Assembly: GCA_021323655.1 (NCBI GenBank) | Contig: JAJPKO010000036.1 | Span: forward strand, 105,696 to 169,695 | DNA: 64,000 bases | Source of the DNA: Acidobacteriaceae bacterium | GTDB taxonomy: Bacteria; Acidobacteriota; Terriglobia; Terriglobales; Acidobacteriaceae | Direction: 5' to 3' | Shown: piece after piece, positions 28,066-36,974 of the stretch | How the letters are laid out: each line of letters starts with the position of its first letter | Position numbering within the stretch: position 1 is the first letter of the stretch | The notes under the pieces: model-generated | Database searches by the model: none | Told to the model about the DNA's origin: nothing | What the model saw: the letters and a program-made list of their open reading frames with translations, nothing else | Made by a program: the position numbers and the translations under genes

Positions 28066-28638
28066 ATGAACGCATTCCGTGCCACACCGAACCAGCTTAC
28101 ATTTTTGCGGCTGTGCATCATTCCATTTCTGGTGCTGGCGATCCTGGACGGATATAACCGCACCGCTTTCATTCTCTTTCTGGTTGCCGGACTGACCGAT
28201 GGGCTGGATGGCCTGCTGGCGCGTGTTCTGCACCAGCGGACCGTGCTCGGGCAGTATCTGGATCCCGTTGCCGACAAACTTCTGTTGAGCACGCTGTTTC
28301 TGGTGCTACACCATGAAGGTGCAATTTCGCGCAAGGTAACAGTGCTGGTTTTTGCGCGCGACTTTGGAATTCTTGTGGTGGCGGCACTTCTGTACGCCAG
28401 CCTTGGAATGCGGAACTTTCGGCCCAGCCTTTTCGGGAAAGCCAATACGCTGGCACAGATTTTAGCGCTCGTTTCCGTGCTTTTGAGCCGCTTTTACACG
28501 CCGGATTGGGTGTTGTTTGTACGACACTGGGCGTTGCAGGCAACCATTGTGCTTACTGTGGTCTCTGGCTTTCATTATGCGTGGCGAGTCGCGCGCAGAC
28601 TGGGATCTTCTTCTGCCGCCAAGGCAGAAGAAGGATGA
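28066..28638 (+). CDS. CDP-alcohol phosphatidyltransferase (PgsA-like)
   Basis: About 190 residues, five to six membrane helices. It carries the complete family motif D-x2-DG-x2-AR-x8-G-x3-D-x3-D within TDGLDGLLARV and GQYLDPVADK. This enzyme class joins CDP-diacylglycerol to an alcohol phosphate, most often glycerol-3-phosphate (PgsA) in phospholipid synthesis. The long open frame from 27394 runs through a tRNA gene and is not real; ATG 28066 is the first sensible start (MNAFRATPNQLTFLRL). Substrate could also be another alcohol, so no symbol is given. Confidence 0.82.
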   Translation: MNAFRATPNQLTFLRLCIIPFLVLAILDGYNRTAFILFLVAGLTDGLDGLLARVLHQRTVLGQYLDPVADKLLLSTLFLVLHHEGAISRKVTVLVFARDFGILVVAALLYASLGMRNFRPSLFGKANTLAQILALVSVLLSRFYTPDWVLFVRHWALQATIVLTVVSGFHYAWRVARRLGSSSAAKAEEG

Positions 28639-28673
28639 GCTTCACTGGAAAAGCGGACAACCCGGCGGACTCT

Positions 28674-28829
28674 CTACTCTTCTTCTTCTTCGGTAACTTC
28701 TTCTTCGATGGCCATGTCCTGAAATTCGGTGGAGTCGAAGACCTCTCCGCAATCCAGGCATTCGACGTATTCTGCATCCTCTTCGCGCGCAACGATGCGT
28801 ACTCTGGGGTGTTTGCAAGTCGTGGTCAT
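28674..28829 (-). CDS. Small zinc-ribbon-like protein (51 aa)
   Basis: A 51-residue protein with Cys5-x-His7 and Cys24-x2-Cys27 (ECLDCGEV), a plausible zinc ribbon, and a strongly acidic C-terminal tail ending in a Glu run. The start at 28829 is the first Met with this fold; the frame extends upstream without sense. Function unknown. It sits between the phosphatidyltransferase and the isc operon. Confidence 0.6.
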   Translation of the reverse strand: MTTTCKHPRVRIVAREEDAEYVECLDCGEVFDSTEFQDMAIEEEVTEEEEE

Positions 28830-28986
28830 GGGGTGATGGGTCGTAGATACAGGTGATATCGGCAAAATTTTATCTGGATCGAGGCCGTTGTCAAACAGGA
28901 ATACGTTAAAAAGCACAGCCGGGATCCCGGGTTATTTTCCGGCGAACCGTGCTCATGGCCCATCGCACTATGAAAGCCCTATTAGA

Positions 28987-29042
28987 AGATAATTATTATT
29001 ATCTGCAAACCAGTTGAATTCGGACTGTGGCGGTCGTATACT
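28987..29042 (+). promoter_or_regulatory. iscR promoter with upstream AT palindrome
   Basis: -35 TTGAAT (29014-29019), 17-base spacer, -10 TATACT (29037-29042). Ten bases upstream of the -35 is an AT-rich palindrome, AGATAAT-N4-ATTATCT (28987-29004). It may be an Rrf2/IscR operator or an UP element; its position upstream of the -35 fits activation or a UP role better than simple repression. Confidence 0.55.
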
Positions 29043-29089
29043 CACATCAGGCACACGGGGCAAAAGGGCCCCCATTTTCAGCAATTGTC

Positions 29090-29566
29090 ATGCTCAGGCT
29101 TACCAAGAAAGCGGACTACGCTCTGATGGCTCTCAAGTATCTGGCGGAGCATCCGGAGTGCACTGCCCTGAGCGCAAAGGACATTGCCGAGGCCTACCAC
29201 ATTCCGCAGCAGCTGCTGGCAAAGATCCTGCAGCGTCTGGCCAAAGTGGGGCTGGTCAAGAGCCACCCCGGCATGAATGGCGGATACGCGCTGGCGAAAG
29301 CCCCGCAGAAGATATCGGCCTTTGAGGTTATTTTTGCTGTGGACGGGCCGCTGTTTATCACCTCCTGCTTTACGCAGGAGGGAAACTGCGACCTGACCAA
29401 CAGCTGCACCATCAAAGAACCACTGGCGCGCGTGAACGAGACGATTTCAAGCGTGCTGAAGAACATCCATATTTCCGATCTGGTGGAAGAAGGCCGCAGC
29501 CCGATCGAGCGCAAACTGGTGACCATTCGTTCGGCCAGCGGCGAAAAGATTTTGCAGGCAGTTTGA
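29090..29566 (+). CDS. iscR: Rrf2-family Fe-S regulator (IscR-like)
   Basis: A 158-residue Rrf2 protein. The N-terminal winged helix (about 1-65, starting [20 protein letters not shown]) is followed by the cluster-binding loop with Cys93, Cys100 and Cys106, spaced close to the Cys92/98/104 of E. coli IscR. The ATG at 29090 is favoured over the upstream in-frame GTG because the family always begins [11 protein letters not shown]. It lies 16 bases before iscS, as in proteobacterial isc operons, and probably senses cluster status and controls this operon. Confidence 0.9.
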   Translation: MLRLTKKADYALMALKYLAEHPECTALSAKDIAEAYHIPQQLLAKILQRLAKVGLVKSHPGMNGGYALAKAPQKISAFEVIFAVDGPLFITSCFTQEGNCDLTNSCTIKEPLARVNETISSVLKNIHISDLVEEGRSPIERKLVTIRSASGEKILQAV

Positions 29567-29582
29567 GGAGAAGAAGAGACTG

Positions 29583-30839
29583 ATGAGCAGTGCAGTGGAG
29601 ACCAACCTTTCTGTCCCAGCAGGCGTGAAACTGCCCATTTACCTGGACAATCATGCTACGACGCCGCTGGATCCGCGCGTGCTGGATGCAATGATGCCCT
29701 ATTTCACGAGCAAGTTCGGCAACGCGGCGAGCCGCAACCACTCTTTTGGCTGGGAAGCCGAGGCGGCAGTGGAAGAGGCGCGCGCCCAGATTGCCAAAGT
29801 CATTGGCGCAACGGCAAAAGAGATCATCTTCACCTCGGGTGCGACCGAATCCAACAACCTTGCCATTAAGGGCATTGGTGAGATGTATCGCGAACGCGGC
29901 AATCACATCATCACTCAGGTGACCGAGCACAAAGCCGTTCTCGACACCTGCAAGCGCATGGAAAAAGCCGGTTTCCGCGTGACGTACCTTCCGGTGAAGG
30001 CCGACGGGCTGATTGATTTAGAAGACCTGAAGCGCGCGATCGACGACAAGACCATCCTGGTCTCGATCATGTTCGCCAACAACGAAATCGGTGTCATTCA
30101 GCCCGTGGCTGAAATCGGCAAAATCTGCCGCGAAAAGGGCGTCATCTTCCACACCGATGCGGTGCAGGCTGTCGGCAAGGTACCGGTAGACGTAAACGCG
30201 ATGAACATTGATGTGCTCTCGCTTTCCGGGCACAAGATTTACGGGCCCAAGGGCGTAGGAGCGTTGTATGTGCGGCGCCGCAACCCGCGCGTGCAGATTT
30301 CCGAGCAGATCAATGGCGGCGGCCACGAGCGCGGCATGCGTTCCGGTACGCTGAATGTCCCTGGGATCGTCGGGCTGGGAAAGGCCTGCGAAATCGCCCT
30401 GGCAGAAATGGACAGCGAAGCAAAGCGTCTCAGCGCACTGCGCGACAAACTCAAAGCAAAGCTCGAATCAAAGCTTGACTACATCCACGTCAATGGCACC
30501 ATGGATCATCGCCTCCCCGGCAATCTGAACATGAGCTTCGTGTACGTAGAGGGCGAGTCGCTGCTGATGGGCATCAACGATATCGCGGTGTCGAGCGGTT
30601 CGGCCTGCACTTCGGCAACGCTTGAGCCTTCCTATGTGCTGAAGGCGCTTGGCCTGGGCGACGATGTGGCGCATAGCTCCATCCGCTTTGGACTCGGTCG
30701 CTTCAATACTGAAGCGGAAGTAGATTATGTGGCCGATAAGGTCATTGACGTTGTGCAGAAGCTGCGCGAGCTTTCTCCGCTGTATGAGATGGTGAAGGAA
30801 GGCATTGATCTGACCAAGATCGAGTGGCAGGCGCATTAG
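29583..30839 (+). CDS. iscS: Cysteine desulfurase
   Basis: A 418-residue PLP enzyme that removes sulfur from cysteine and passes it to IscU. Visible are the substrate/PLP region [13 protein letters not shown], the PLP-lysine segment [19 protein letters not shown], and the active-site loop SSGSACTSA (Cys342). Slightly longer at the N-terminus than E. coli IscS. A GAGGAGAAGAAG site precedes the ATG. iscU follows after 34 bases. Confidence 0.97.
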   Translation: MSSAVETNLSVPAGVKLPIYLDNHATTPLDPRVLDAMMPYFTSKFGNAASRNHSFGWEAEAAVEEARAQIAKVIGATAKEIIFTSGATESNNLAIKGIGEMYRERGNHIITQVTEHKAVLDTCKRMEKAGFRVTYLPVKADGLIDLEDLKRAIDDKTILVSIMFANNEIGVIQPVAEIGKICREKGVIFHTDAVQAVGKVPVDVNAMNIDVLSLSGHKIYGPKGVGALYVRRRNPRVQISEQINGGGHERGMRSGTLNVPGIVGLGKACEIALAEMDSEAKRLSALRDKLKAKLESKLDYIHVNGTMDHRLPGNLNMSFVYVEGESLLMGINDIAVSSGSACTSATLEPSYVLKALGLGDDVAHSSIRFGLGRFNTEAEVDYVADKVIDVVQKLRELSPLYEMVKEGIDLTKIEWQAH

Positions 30840-30873
30840 AGCAGTCGGGACTTTCCAAAAGAGGAGAAACAGA

Positions 30874-31293
30874 ATGGCATATAGCGACAAGGTCATTGAT
30901 CACTACAATAATCCGCGCAACGTTGGGCAGTTGGACAAGAGCAGTCAGGACGTGGGCACGGGGTTGGTAGGCGCTCCGGAATGCGGAGACGTCATGCGCC
31001 TTCAGATCAAGGTCAACCCGGAGACGCAGGTGATCGAGGAAGCGAAGTTCAAGACCTTCGGTTGCGGCTCGGCCATCGCTTCATCTTCGCTCGCAACGGA
31101 GTGGGTAAAAGGTAAGACCGTTTCTGAAGCGCTCGAGATCAAGAACACTGACATTGTGAAGGAACTCGCTCTGCCTCCGGTGAAGATTCACTGCTCGGTG
31201 TTGGCGGAAGATGCCATCCGGGCAGCCATCGGTGACTGGAAGAAGAAGAACGGCGTAACGGAAACAGAGAAATCGGCACAGACGGTAGCGTAA
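30874..31293 (+). CDS. iscU: Iron-sulfur cluster scaffold protein
   Basis: A 139-residue scaffold on which [2Fe-2S] clusters are built. The three cysteines are present: GAPECGDVM, FGCGSAIASSS and KIHCSVLAED. The loop LPPVKIHCS matches the HscA-binding LPPVK motif, which pairs with the HscA present downstream. Start MAYSDKVIDHYNNPRNVG is typical. After the stop an extensive hairpin begins. Confidence 0.97.
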   Translation: MAYSDKVIDHYNNPRNVGQLDKSSQDVGTGLVGAPECGDVMRLQIKVNPETQVIEEAKFKTFGCGSAIASSSLATEWVKGKTVSEALEIKNTDIVKELALPPVKIHCSVLAEDAIRAAIGDWKKKNGVTETEKSAQTVA

Positions 31294-31338
31294 GCAGGTC
31301 CATTCATTAGGTTGTGAACCCAATGAATGGTTTCCTGC
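31294..31338 (+). repeat. Long hairpin between iscU and iscA
   Basis: CCATTCATT-A-GGTT pairs with AACC-C-AATGAATGG around a GTG loop, and GCAGG with CCTGC extends the stem. It begins at the base after the iscU stop. There is no T-run, so it is more likely an RNA-stability or attenuation element than a terminator. The rest of the gap to iscA is low-complexity CAACAACTG-like sequence. Confidence 0.65.
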
Positions 31339-31438
31339 GTTTCGTTGTTGGGCAGCGAAACTAAGACCAGAACAACAACCGGGAACTGGGGGCAACAACT
31401 GCGGGCTACTGGAGACTGGCAACAACTGGGGACTTTCC

Positions 31439-31810
31439 ATGGGAACACATCTTAATGTGCTCGATACTCCCGCGCAGAAGGGCATTCACGTCACCGAACG
31501 TGCGCTCAAGCGCATCCGCATCGTGATGGCGAAGGAAGGCATTTCGCCTTCGGAAGGTGGAGTGCGCCTGGGCGTACAGGGCGGCGGCTGCTCGGGGTTG
31601 TCGTATAACGTGCGCTTTGATACACAACCGCGCGAGCGCGACCGGGTGTTTCAGTTTGAGGATGTGCGCGTTTTCGTAGATCCAAAGTCGTTCATCTATC
31701 TCGGCGGAATGACCCTCGACTATGAAGAGACGCTGGTCAGGCAAGGGTTCAACTTTGTAAACCCGAATTCCTCGCGCTCCTGCGGCTGCGGTTCATCGTT
31801 TTCAGCTTAG
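31439..31810 (+). CDS. iscA: A-type Fe-S carrier protein
   Basis: A 123-residue protein with the A-type signature: GGGCSGLSYN (Cys near residue 50) and the C-terminal SCGCGSSFSA (two cysteines). It delivers or receives clusters. The N-terminus is about 15 residues longer than E. coli IscA. It follows the iscU-iscA hairpin and precedes hscB by about 50 bases. Confidence 0.93.
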   Translation: MGTHLNVLDTPAQKGIHVTERALKRIRIVMAKEGISPSEGGVRLGVQGGGCSGLSYNVRFDTQPRERDRVFQFEDVRVFVDPKSFIYLGGMTLDYEETLVRQGFNFVNPNSSRSCGCGSSFSA

Positions 31811-31859
31811 AAATGGCGCCTGTATCGCGCATTCATTGACCTTACGAACTTCATTATTT

Positions 31860-32564
31860 ATGCAAGCGGCTGAACAATCCGTGAAGACGGCATGCTGGTC
31901 GTGCGGCTCGGCGCTGACCGCGGGGCAGCCGTTCTGCGAGGTCTGCGGCAAAGTGCAGGCTCCAGGATCTTGTGTGACTTATTTTGATGTTTTCGGGCTG
32001 CCGTGCAAGCTGGTGCTCGATGTATCCGCACTCGAACGCGCTTTCTACAAGCTCAGCCGCAAGCTGCATCCTGACTTGTATGCGCAGGCCACGATGCAGG
32101 AACAGCAATGGAGCCTGGAGCAGACATCGCTGCTGAATGATGCCTATCGCACGCTGAAGGACCCGGTGCGGCGCACGGAGTATCTGCTGCGGCTTGAAGG
32201 CGTCGAGATCGAGCGGGACAAATCATCCGGTGACGAGAAGAAGGATTCGCGCGTACCCGCTGATCTGCTCGAAGAGGTCTTCGAACTCAATATGCAGCTT
32301 GAAGAGATGCGCATGAGCCAGAAAATGGGCGAGGATGACCGCCAGTTGCGGAGTGACCTCGAAAAGGCAAAAGCGCAGTTCGAGGGCCAGCTCGCGGATT
32401 TTGACGCGCAGTTGCAATCGCTTTGGGGGGAGTGGGACGCGGCCCTGGATGCTGACGGCAGTCTTGCAAAGGAAGATGCTAAAAACAGGATGGTCGCGCT
32501 GCTGGATCGTAGGCGCTATGTGCGGAATCTGGTACGCGATGTAAACGAGGCACTTGAAATCTAA
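31860..32564 (+). CDS. hscB: Co-chaperone HscB with an N-terminal zinc ribbon
   Basis: A 234-residue protein. An N-terminal CxxC-x10-CxxC (Cys12, Cys15, Cys26, Cys29) forms a zinc ribbon absent from E. coli HscB but known from animal and plant HSC20. Then comes the J-domain with His70-Pro-Asp, and the C-terminal helical bundle that presents IscU. The ATG at 31860 is preferred to the TTG at 31836. It delivers IscU to HscA; the two genes are separated only by the tautomerase gene. Confidence 0.92.
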   Translation: MQAAEQSVKTACWSCGSALTAGQPFCEVCGKVQAPGSCVTYFDVFGLPCKLVLDVSALERAFYKLSRKLHPDLYAQATMQEQQWSLEQTSLLNDAYRTLKDPVRRTEYLLRLEGVEIERDKSSGDEKKDSRVPADLLEEVFELNMQLEEMRMSQKMGEDDRQLRSDLEKAKAQFEGQLADFDAQLQSLWGEWDAALDADGSLAKEDAKNRMVALLDRRRYVRNLVRDVNEALEI

Positions 32565-32645
32565 ACCAATCGGGCTGTTGTCAGGGTATGGAGTCAGAGA
32601 ACCCGCATGGAGCTTCATTTCATGCGCATGTTTTCAGGAGATTGA

Positions 32646-33041
32646 ATGCCATTGGTAAGAATTTCTGTTTCAGAAAAAATGCCGGTTGAGAAACGCAAGC
32701 AGCTCCCGCAGATCGTTTACGACGCGATGCGAGCTTCCATCAACATTCCTGAAAACGACCTTTTTGTAGCGATTCACACGCATGGTGAAGGTGAGCTGGT
32801 GGCCGATGCACACTTCATGGGCATGCAGCGCACGGGAAATTTCATCATCGTCAGCATCACCATGCGGCGTGGACGCACCGTTGAGATGAAGCAGAAGCTA
32901 TATCAGGAAATTGCCCGGCTGGCACAGGAGCGCATCGGAACCGCTCCGGACGATGTAATGATTGTTCTTGCAGAAAATGGGCTTGAAGACTGGTCATTTG
33001 GAAAAGGCGTGGCGCAATACGTGGCGGCACAGCAAAACTAA
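32646..33041 (+). CDS. Tautomerase-superfamily protein inside the isc operon (131 aa)
   Basis: Begins Met-Pro (MPLVRISVSEKMPVEKRKQL), the catalytic Pro-1 of the 4-oxalocrotonate tautomerase superfamily. At 131 residues it is a double-length, tautomerase_2-type relative, with a second beta-alpha unit from about residue 60. Such enzymes isomerise 2-hydroxymuconate-like or phenylpyruvate-like substrates; no role in Fe-S assembly is known. It sits 81 bases after hscB and nine before hscA, so it is cotranscribed. Its conservation in this position in other acidobacteria would be telling. Confidence 0.8.
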   Translation: MPLVRISVSEKMPVEKRKQLPQIVYDAMRASINIPENDLFVAIHTHGEGELVADAHFMGMQRTGNFIIVSITMRRGRTVEMKQKLYQEIARLAQERIGTAPDDVMIVLAENGLEDWSFGKGVAQYVAAQQN

Positions 33042-33050
33042 GGCGGTAGT

Positions 33051-34994
33051 GTGGGCGAAAACAAAGAACGCATTGTTGGTATCGATCTGGGCACGACGAA
33101 CTCGCTCGTGGCGTTTATGCAGGGCGAACAGCCGGTAGTGATTCCCGGCGAAGACGGTTCGAATCTTGTGCCCTCGGTCGTCGCCCTTGATGCAGGTGAA
33201 GGACAACGCAAATTCGTTGTCGGAAATCCAGCGCGTGCATACCTGGTCCGCACACCCGAGCGCGTGATTTATTCCGCCAAGCGGTTGATGGGACGAGGCC
33301 TTGAAGACGTGCAGGACGAGCTGAAACTCTTTCCTTTCCGCCTTGCCTCTGATCTTCAGCGCGGAGAAGTCCTGCGCATTCGTCTGGGCGAAGAAGAGTT
33401 CACGCCGCCCGAGATTTCCGCCTACGTCCTGCGCCAGTTAAAGCGCAACGCCGAGCGATACTTCGGTGCTCCGGTGACCAAGGCCGTCATCACCGTTCCT
33501 GCTTATTTCAACGATGCGCAGCGCCAGGCCACGAAAGATGCAGGCCGCATGGCTGGACTCGAAGTGTTGCGCTTGGTCAACGAGCCAACGGCCGCCGCGC
33601 TGGCCTATGGTCTTGATCGCAATAAGGAAGGCATCGTTGCCGTGTACGATCTCGGCGGCGGCACCTTCGACATTTCCATTCTTAAGCTGCACGAAGGCAT
33701 CTTCGAAGTGATCGCCACCAATGGCGACACGCACCTGGGCGGCGATGACATTGACAATTTGCTGATTGCCATTGCTCTTGAAGACATTAAGGGCGACATG
33801 GGCCTGGACCTGAGCGCCAACCCGGAAGCCATACAGGCCATTCGCAAAGCCGTGATTGAAATAAAAATTGCGCTCTCCGCTGCCGAAGTCGCGCACATCA
33901 ATGTTGATCTGCCAGGGGGACAAAAGTATCAGCGTGAACTTCCCCGCACCGCGTTTGAGCAGATCATCCAGCCCGTCATTGAAAAGACCGTCGGCCCCTG
34001 CCGCCAGGCCCTCAAAGATGCAGGGATAGCACCGGAGCAGATTGACGAGGTTGTCCTGGTCGGCGGCTCCACGCGCATCCCTGCCGTGCGCAGGCTCACT
34101 GACGAGGTCTTCCATCTTGGCCCACGCGGCAAGAAACCGCACACCGAGCTGAACCCCGATGAGGTCGTCGCGCTGGGCGCGGCGGTGCAGGCAAACATTC
34201 TTGCCGGCGGTTCCAAGGCGACAGAGGACATGCTGCTGCTCGACGTGACGCCGCTCTCGCTTGGTATTGAGGCCCTCGGCGGAGTAGTGGCGAAGATCAT
34301 CCAGCGCAACTCAACCATTCCCGCCTCGGCGACTGAACATTTCACAACAGGCGTAGACGGGCAGACAAATGTTGCAATTCATGTGCTTCAGGGAGAACGT
34401 GAGCTCGCAAGGGACTGCCGCTCACTGGCGCGCTTTGACCTGAAGGGCATCCCGCCCATGTCCGCCGGACTGCCACGCATCGAAGTAAAGTTCCTGATTG
34501 ATGCAAATGGCATCCTGCATGTTTCGGCGCGCGAGCAGCGCTCGGGCCAGGAAGCGCAGATTGAAGTGAAGCCAACGTATGGTCTTACTGATGAGCAGGT
34601 CGAGACGATGATCCTCGACTCCTTTGACCATGCTGAAGAAGATTTCCAGCAGCGCCAGTTGATTGAGGCCCGCAACGAGGCAGATACCATTCTGCGCGCC
34701 GTCGAGAAGGCCCCGGACAATCCGGCGTGGCAGCAACTGACGGATGAGGAGCGCGCACAGATTACGCTTCTGAAGGCAGAACTCGAGGTTTTAAAGCAGG
34801 GAGATGACCTGAAAGCATTGCGTGCCGGTACGGACGCCTTGGACAAAGCCACGCGGCGCTTTGCCGAGTTGATGATGGATGTGGCCGTATCGAGTGCTAT
34901 CAAGGGCGAGACCATGGATTCAGCAGGCGAGAAGCTCGGCGAAGGCCCCACCGCGCCGCATCCATTTGCGCCCGCGGAGATAAGTAAGGAATAG
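33051..34994 (+). CDS. hscA: Hsp70-class chaperone for Fe-S assembly
   Basis: A 647-residue DnaK-family ATPase: [48 protein letters not shown] and [11 protein letters not shown] in the ATPase domain (1-385), then the substrate domain starting [13 protein letters not shown]. It is placed with IscU by the preceding hscB and the LPPVK motif of IscU. A GTG start at 33051 follows AAGGCGG. fdx begins one base after its stop codon. Confidence 0.94.
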   Translation: MGENKERIVGIDLGTTNSLVAFMQGEQPVVIPGEDGSNLVPSVVALDAGEGQRKFVVGNPARAYLVRTPERVIYSAKRLMGRGLEDVQDELKLFPFRLASDLQRGEVLRIRLGEEEFTPPEISAYVLRQLKRNAERYFGAPVTKAVITVPAYFNDAQRQATKDAGRMAGLEVLRLVNEPTAAALAYGLDRNKEGIVAVYDLGGGTFDISILKLHEGIFEVIATNGDTHLGGDDIDNLLIAIALEDIKGDMGLDLSANPEAIQAIRKAVIEIKIALSAAEVAHINVDLPGGQKYQRELPRTAFEQIIQPVIEKTVGPCRQALKDAGIAPEQIDEVVLVGGSTRIPAVRRLTDEVFHLGPRGKKPHTELNPDEVVALGAAVQANILAGGSKATEDMLLLDVTPLSLGIEALGGVVAKIIQRNSTIPASATEHFTTGVDGQTNVAIHVLQGERELARDCRSLARFDLKGIPPMSAGLPRIEVKFLIDANGILHVSAREQRSGQEAQIEVKPTYGLTDEQVETMILDSFDHAEEDFQQRQLIEARNEADTILRAVEKAPDNPAWQQLTDEERAQITLLKAELEVLKQGDDLKALRAGTDALDKATRRFAELMMDVAVSSAIKGETMDSAGEKLGEGPTAPHPFAPAEISKE

Positions 34995-34995
34995 C

Positions 34996-35433
34996 ATGAG
35001 CGAAGTGAAGATAACCCAGGAAGTTGATTTAAGCAAACCACCCGCGTCAAACATGGTGCGGGTAACATTCGAGCCGGAAGGCAAGGCCGTTGAGTTTGAA
35101 TTTGGCACGCTGCCCTATGACCATCACGGCAAGCCCATGTCGTTTCTCGATGTGGCTGAGAACTACGGCATTTTTCTCGACCACGCCTGTGGGGGCGCCT
35201 GTGCATGTACTACCTGCCACGTATGGATCAAGGAAGGCGTAGACGGCCTCAGCGAAGCCGATGATGACGAGCTGGACCGCCTCGACATGGCCGCCGATCT
35301 GCAGCTCAACTCGCGTCTCGGCTGCCAGTGCGTCATCACCAAACCGGGCAACTATGTTGTCGAAATTCCTAAGTGGAACCGCAACTACGTTTCTGAAGGC
35401 AAGCCGCTCGCCCTCTCAGAGGAGAAAAAGTAA
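34996..35433 (+). CDS. fdx: [2Fe-2S] ferredoxin of the isc system
   Basis: A 145-residue adrenodoxin-type ferredoxin with Cys65, Cys71, Cys74 and Cys110 binding the cluster (DHACGGACACTTCHVWI and RLGCQC). It supplies electrons to the assembly complex. Compared with E. coli Fdx it has about 20 extra N-terminal residues, though the frame is continuous. Its stop codon shares a base with the iscX start (TAATG). Confidence 0.93.
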   Translation: MSEVKITQEVDLSKPPASNMVRVTFEPEGKAVEFEFGTLPYDHHGKPMSFLDVAENYGIFLDHACGGACACTTCHVWIKEGVDGLSEADDDELDRLDMAADLQLNSRLGCQCVITKPGNYVVEIPKWNRNYVSEGKPLALSEEKK

Positions 35434-35651
35434 TGGCGCGTGAAATCTGCTGGACCGATGCGGAAGAGATTGGCATTCAGCTACAGGAAAAATTTCCAGA
35501 CCTGGATCCACTTACCGTGCGCTTCACCGATCTGCACAAATATGTGTCCGAGCTGGATGGTTTCGCCGATGATCCGGCCAAGTCAAACGAAGCAAAGCTC
35601 GAGGCCATCCAGATGGCCTGGTACGAGGAATACAAAGACGCTTTGGCGTGA
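35433..35651 (+). CDS. iscX: Fe-S assembly protein IscX
   Basis: A 72-residue acidic protein matching IscX/YfhJ (REICWTDAEEIGIQL and FTDLHKYV). It binds iron and IscS and modulates desulfurase activity. It overlaps the fdx stop and closes the operon; a hairpin terminator lies 80 bases downstream. Confidence 0.92.
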   Translation: MAREICWTDAEEIGIQLQEKFPDLDPLTVRFTDLHKYVSELDGFADDPAKSNEAKLEAIQMAWYEEYKDALA

Positions 35652-35730
35652 GCCTCTGGAGTTCGTTTCTCTCTCTTTCTCTCTACTCCTGATTCCTCTC
35701 CAGTAGCGGCAAAATAAGCCACAAGCAAAA

Positions 35731-35750
35731 CCCCACCAGTTTCGGTGGGG
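35731..35750. terminator. Bidirectional terminator between iscX and flagellin
   Basis: Seven-base stem CCCCACC/GGTGGGG with loop AGTTTC. It is flanked by AAAA on the left and TTCT on the right, so it could end both the plus-strand isc transcript and the minus-strand flagellin transcript. Confidence 0.8.
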
Positions 35751-35773
35751 TTCTGGCTAGGCTTTCGTTTTTG

Positions 35774-36688
35774 TTACTGAAGCAGCTTGGTGACCAACTG
35801 CTGCATGCTGTTGGCCTGTGCCAGGGCGCTGATGCCGGTCTGGCTGAGGATTTCGTACTTGGAGAGGTTGGAAGTTGCCGAAGCATAGTCTGTGGCCATG
35901 ATGGAATTTTCCGCCGAGGTCACATTCTCCTGCTCTGTGCTTGCCACATTGCTGACCGAGTTCAGCATGTTGATCTGGGACCCGGTATAGCCGCGTTCCG
36001 CTGCCACGTCCTGAATTGCGGCGTAGACGTCATTCAGGGCGGCCTGGGCGTTGGCGGTGGTCGTCAGTTTGTCAGTGCTTAACTTCTGGCTGTCTGCTGC
36101 CACTGGAGTATAGACAAGTGTCGAGGTGACTGTACCACCGCCTGAAGTGTAGGTGAGCCCGGCAGAACCGGTGCTGTCGCCCACGGCGGCGCTGGAAAGT
36201 GCAGCCAGCGTGATGGTGTCAGCAAAGCCACCGCCTTTGGTTCCATCTCCTGTGAAGATCTGGAAACTGCCGCCAAAAACCTGATTTCCGTTATAGGTTG
36301 TCGTGCTGCCAATGTTGCTGATTTCGTCCAGAATGGACTGGAACTCAGAGTCCGCCGCGCTGAGCTGGGACGTGTTCAGCGTTCCGTTGGAGGCTTCGGT
36401 TGCCAGCGTTACGGCGCGATTCAGAAGGTTCGAGACCTGTGAGAGCGCGCCATCGGCTACCTGCAGCAGACCTACGCCTTCACTGGCATTGTTTGTGGAC
36501 TGTGTAAGCGCGGTAGAGTTTGCCTGCAGGCCGTTGGCGAGCGAGAGTCCGGCAGCGTCATCTGCTCCGGAGTTGATGCGCGAGCCAGACGAGAGCTGCG
36601 TCAGTACGTTTTGCAGGCTGGACTGCGTCTGGTTCAGGTTGTTCTCGGCGTAAAGCGCGGAGATATTATTCAGGACACCCAGTGACAT
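35774..36688 (-). CDS. fliC: Flagellin
   Basis: A 304-residue filament subunit. The conserved N-terminus (about 1-140: NNISALYAENNLNQTQSSLQ, LSSGSRINSGADDAAGL) and C-terminus (about 220-304: NMLNSVSNVASTEQENVTSA, ending QQLVTKLLQ) form the D0/D1 coiled domains. The central variable region is short (about 145-215), rich in Gly, Thr and Ser. No signal peptide, as expected for export by the flagellar type III apparatus. It has its own sigma-28 promoter and a terminator downstream. Confidence 0.94.
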   Translation of the reverse strand: MSLGVLNNISALYAENNLNQTQSSLQNVLTQLSSGSRINSGADDAAGLSLANGLQANSTALTQSTNNASEGVGLLQVADGALSQVSNLLNRAVTLATEASNGTLNTSQLSAADSEFQSILDEISNIGSTTTYNGNQVFGGSFQIFTGDGTKGGGFADTITLAALSSAAVGDSTGSAGLTYTSGGGTVTSTLVYTPVAADSQKLSTDKLTTTANAQAALNDVYAAIQDVAAERGYTGSQINMLNSVSNVASTEQENVTSAENSIMATDYASATSNLSKYEILSQTGISALAQANSMQQLVTKLLQ

Positions 36689-36797
36689 ATAAGTTGTGCT
36701 CCTCTTCTGTGTGAATTTGGGTTGCCCGCTTCGGGTGCCTGGCCGGCCACGGAAGGCCGGGTCACCAGTTCGGCAGGAACCACGTTACACACAGCCT

Positions 36798-36824
36798 TCA
36801 TCGGCGCAGGGAAATGGCACTTTA
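36798..36824 (-). promoter_or_regulatory. Sigma-28 promoter of flagellin
   Basis: On the minus strand, -35 TAAAGTGC (36824-36817), 11-base spacer, -10 GCCGATGA (36805-36798), against the consensus TAAAGTTT-N11-GCCGATAA: 13 of 16 bases match. The transcript would start near 36791 with an untranslated leader of about 100 bases. Confidence 0.72.
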
Positions 36825-36918
36825 TCGCTGGTGCGGGGTTTGGCATGTGACGTGCGTTTTGCACCTGGAAGTGCTGATTTGAGGGGTTTTCCATGGCCTG
36901 AGGCACTCGCATTTCCCT

Positions 36919-36945
36919 TCAATCTTTTCCTGTCGCTGCCGATAA
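36919..36945 (+). promoter_or_regulatory. Sigma-28 promoter of flbD-motAB
   Basis: -35 TCAATCTT (36919-36926), 11-base spacer, -10 GCCGATAA (36938-36945, perfect). Expected transcript start near 36952, 23 bases before flbD. It points away from the flagellin promoter 95 bases upstream. Confidence 0.7.
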
Positions 36946-36974
36946 GCCTTCTGTAACAGGAAGGTCATCCATTC

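Noticed and set aside
31339..31438. Repeated CAACAACTG words, considered as a CRISPR or tandem array
   Set aside because: The units are irregular and overlap without spacers of constant length; low-complexity spacer.
36841..36856. TGGCATG-N4-GTGC as a sigma-54 promoter for flbD
   Set aside because: Poor match at the -12 element and a perfect sigma-28 -10 lies closer to the gene.
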